From positions 1 to 14,834 of the forward strand of contig DNJM01000217.1 of NCBI GenBank assembly GCA_003489085.1: 14,834 bases of DNA, read 5' to 3'. This stretch comes from Lachnospiraceae bacterium (GTDB lineage Bacteria > Bacillota > Clostridia > Lachnospirales > Lachnospiraceae). Below the pieces are notes generated by a model. It was not told where the DNA came from. It worked only from the letters and a program-made list of their open reading frames with translations, and made no database searches. Positions 14,246-14,834 of this stretch are shown here, piece by piece (position 1 is the stretch's first letter; each line of letters begins with the position of its first letter). Position numbers and translations under genes: made by a program.

Positions 14246-14834
14246 TGATTAAGGGAAAGCAAAGTCTGACATTTGAACAGGCACCATATATCATCAGTGC
14301 GGGATCCGTAGTCGGACAGAAAGAAGGAGAAGGGCCACTGGGGAAATTTTTTGATTATGTCGGAGAGGACAATCTGTTCGGGGAGCAGACCTGGGAAGCT
14401 GCGGAAAGTATGATGCAGAAAAAAGCCTGCGCTCTGGCCCTGGGGAAAAGCGGGATTACGCCGAAAGAGATCCGGTATCTGTTTGGCGGGGATCTGCTCC
14501 GGCAGGGGATTGCGACTTCAATGGGGGTGGAGACATTTCAGATTCCGATGTTTGGTCTGTTCGGAGCCTGTTCGACGTCGGCAGAGGCACTGGCGCTTGC
14601 GGCGATGAGTGTATCGGCAGGCTATGGAGACTATATGATGGCTGTTACCTCCAGTCATTTTGGAAGTGCGGAGAAGGAATTCCGGTTTCCGCTGGGATAC
14701 GCGAATCAGCGTCCGCTGTCCGCGCAGTGGACAGTGACAGGAAGCGCGGCATTTCTCGTTGGTACAAGGAGAAGTCACGTGAGGATTACCGGTGTGACAG
14801 TGGGAAAGATTGTAGATTACGGTCTGAAGGATTC
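14245..14834 (+). CDS. spoVAD: Stage V sporulation protein AD (partial, cut by right edge)
   Basis: A reading frame open to the window end; 196 codons are visible of a protein that is about 340 residues in the family. It begins MIKGKQSLTFEQAPYIISAG. The thiolase-fold segment MFGLFGACSTSAEALALAA contains Cys109 at the active-site position of thiolases and ketoacyl synthases. GDYMMAVTSSHFGSAEKEFR and NQRPLSAQWTVTGSAA are typical of SpoVAD. In B. subtilis SpoVAD binds dipicolinic acid and is essential for its uptake into spores; it is not thought to be an enzyme. The ATG shares its A with the spoVAC TAA stop (TAATG), and a G-rich run upstream (about 14230-14236) serves as the ribosome site. Confidence 0.95.
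   Translation, partial: MIKGKQSLTFEQAPYIISAGSVVGQKEGEGPLGKFFDYVGEDNLFGEQTWEAAESMMQKKACALALGKSGITPKEIRYLFGGDLLRQGIATSMGVETFQIPMFGLFGACSTSAEALALAAMSVSAGYGDYMMAVTSSHFGSAEKEFRFPLGYANQRPLSAQWTVTGSAAFLVGTRRSHVRITGVTVGKIVDYGLKD

Noticed and set aside
1..14834. CRISPR arrays, mobile elements, tRNA or rRNA genes
   Set aside because: Reading through the window I saw no regularly spaced repeats, transposase or integrase motifs, terminal inverted repeats, or tRNA/rRNA-like segments.

Overview
The window looks like core chromosome of an anaerobic, spore-forming Firmicute, most likely a Lachnospiraceae-type Clostridia. The basis is a spoIIAA-spoIIAB-sigF block directly followed by spoVA genes, strong GGAGG-type ribosome binding sites, a T-box in front of valS, and the style of the proteins. 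The species cannot be named from the sequence alone. I see no insertion sequence, phage gene, CRISPR array, tRNA or rRNA.

Layout. (1) 1-138 is very AT-rich and may hold the tail of an upstream gene. (2) 139-1464 (+) encodes a predicted sensor/transcription regulator with a C-terminal winged helix. It converges on (3) an M42-family metallo-aminopeptidase at 1583-2614 (-). A long hairpin between the two has its U-tract on the minus strand, so it mainly serves the peptidase. (4) 2615-3082 is a divergent control region: a sigma-A promoter for the peptidase, another for the rightward operon, then a valine-type T-box leader. (5) 3083-10790 (+) is one tightly packed operon: valS, a membrane phosphoglycerol-transferase (LTA synthase family) with an extra C-terminal Ig-like domain, folC, a 44-residue unknown protein, and a membrane-anchored TPR protein. 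It ends at a strong terminator. (6) 10892-12352 is spoIIAA-spoIIAB-sigF, the forespore sigma-F module. (7) 12390-14834 is a spoVA operon, preceded by a good candidate forespore-type (sigma-G-like) promoter. Its first gene is an unknown 68-residue single-pass membrane protein. It continues through spoVAA, spoVAB, spoVAC and a spoVAD cut by the right edge.

How the parts work together. Uncharged tRNA-Val should turn on valS through the T-box. By readthrough it could also raise the cell-envelope and folate genes downstream, since no terminator is visible until 10804. SpoIIAA, SpoIIAB and SigF form the anti-anti-sigma / anti-sigma / sigma switch of the forespore. The SpoVA proteins form the dipicolinic acid channel later in the forespore membrane, and the predicted promoter at 12390-12418 would separate the late genes from the early ones.

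Nothing here is clearly a new system; most of the window is ordinary core genome. The points most worth following are the two small unknown genes (44 and 68 residues), the forespore promoter placing the 68-residue protein in the spoVA operon, the T-box control of a mixed operon, the Ig-like extension on the LTA-synthase-family enzyme, and the domain architecture of the regulator at the left.
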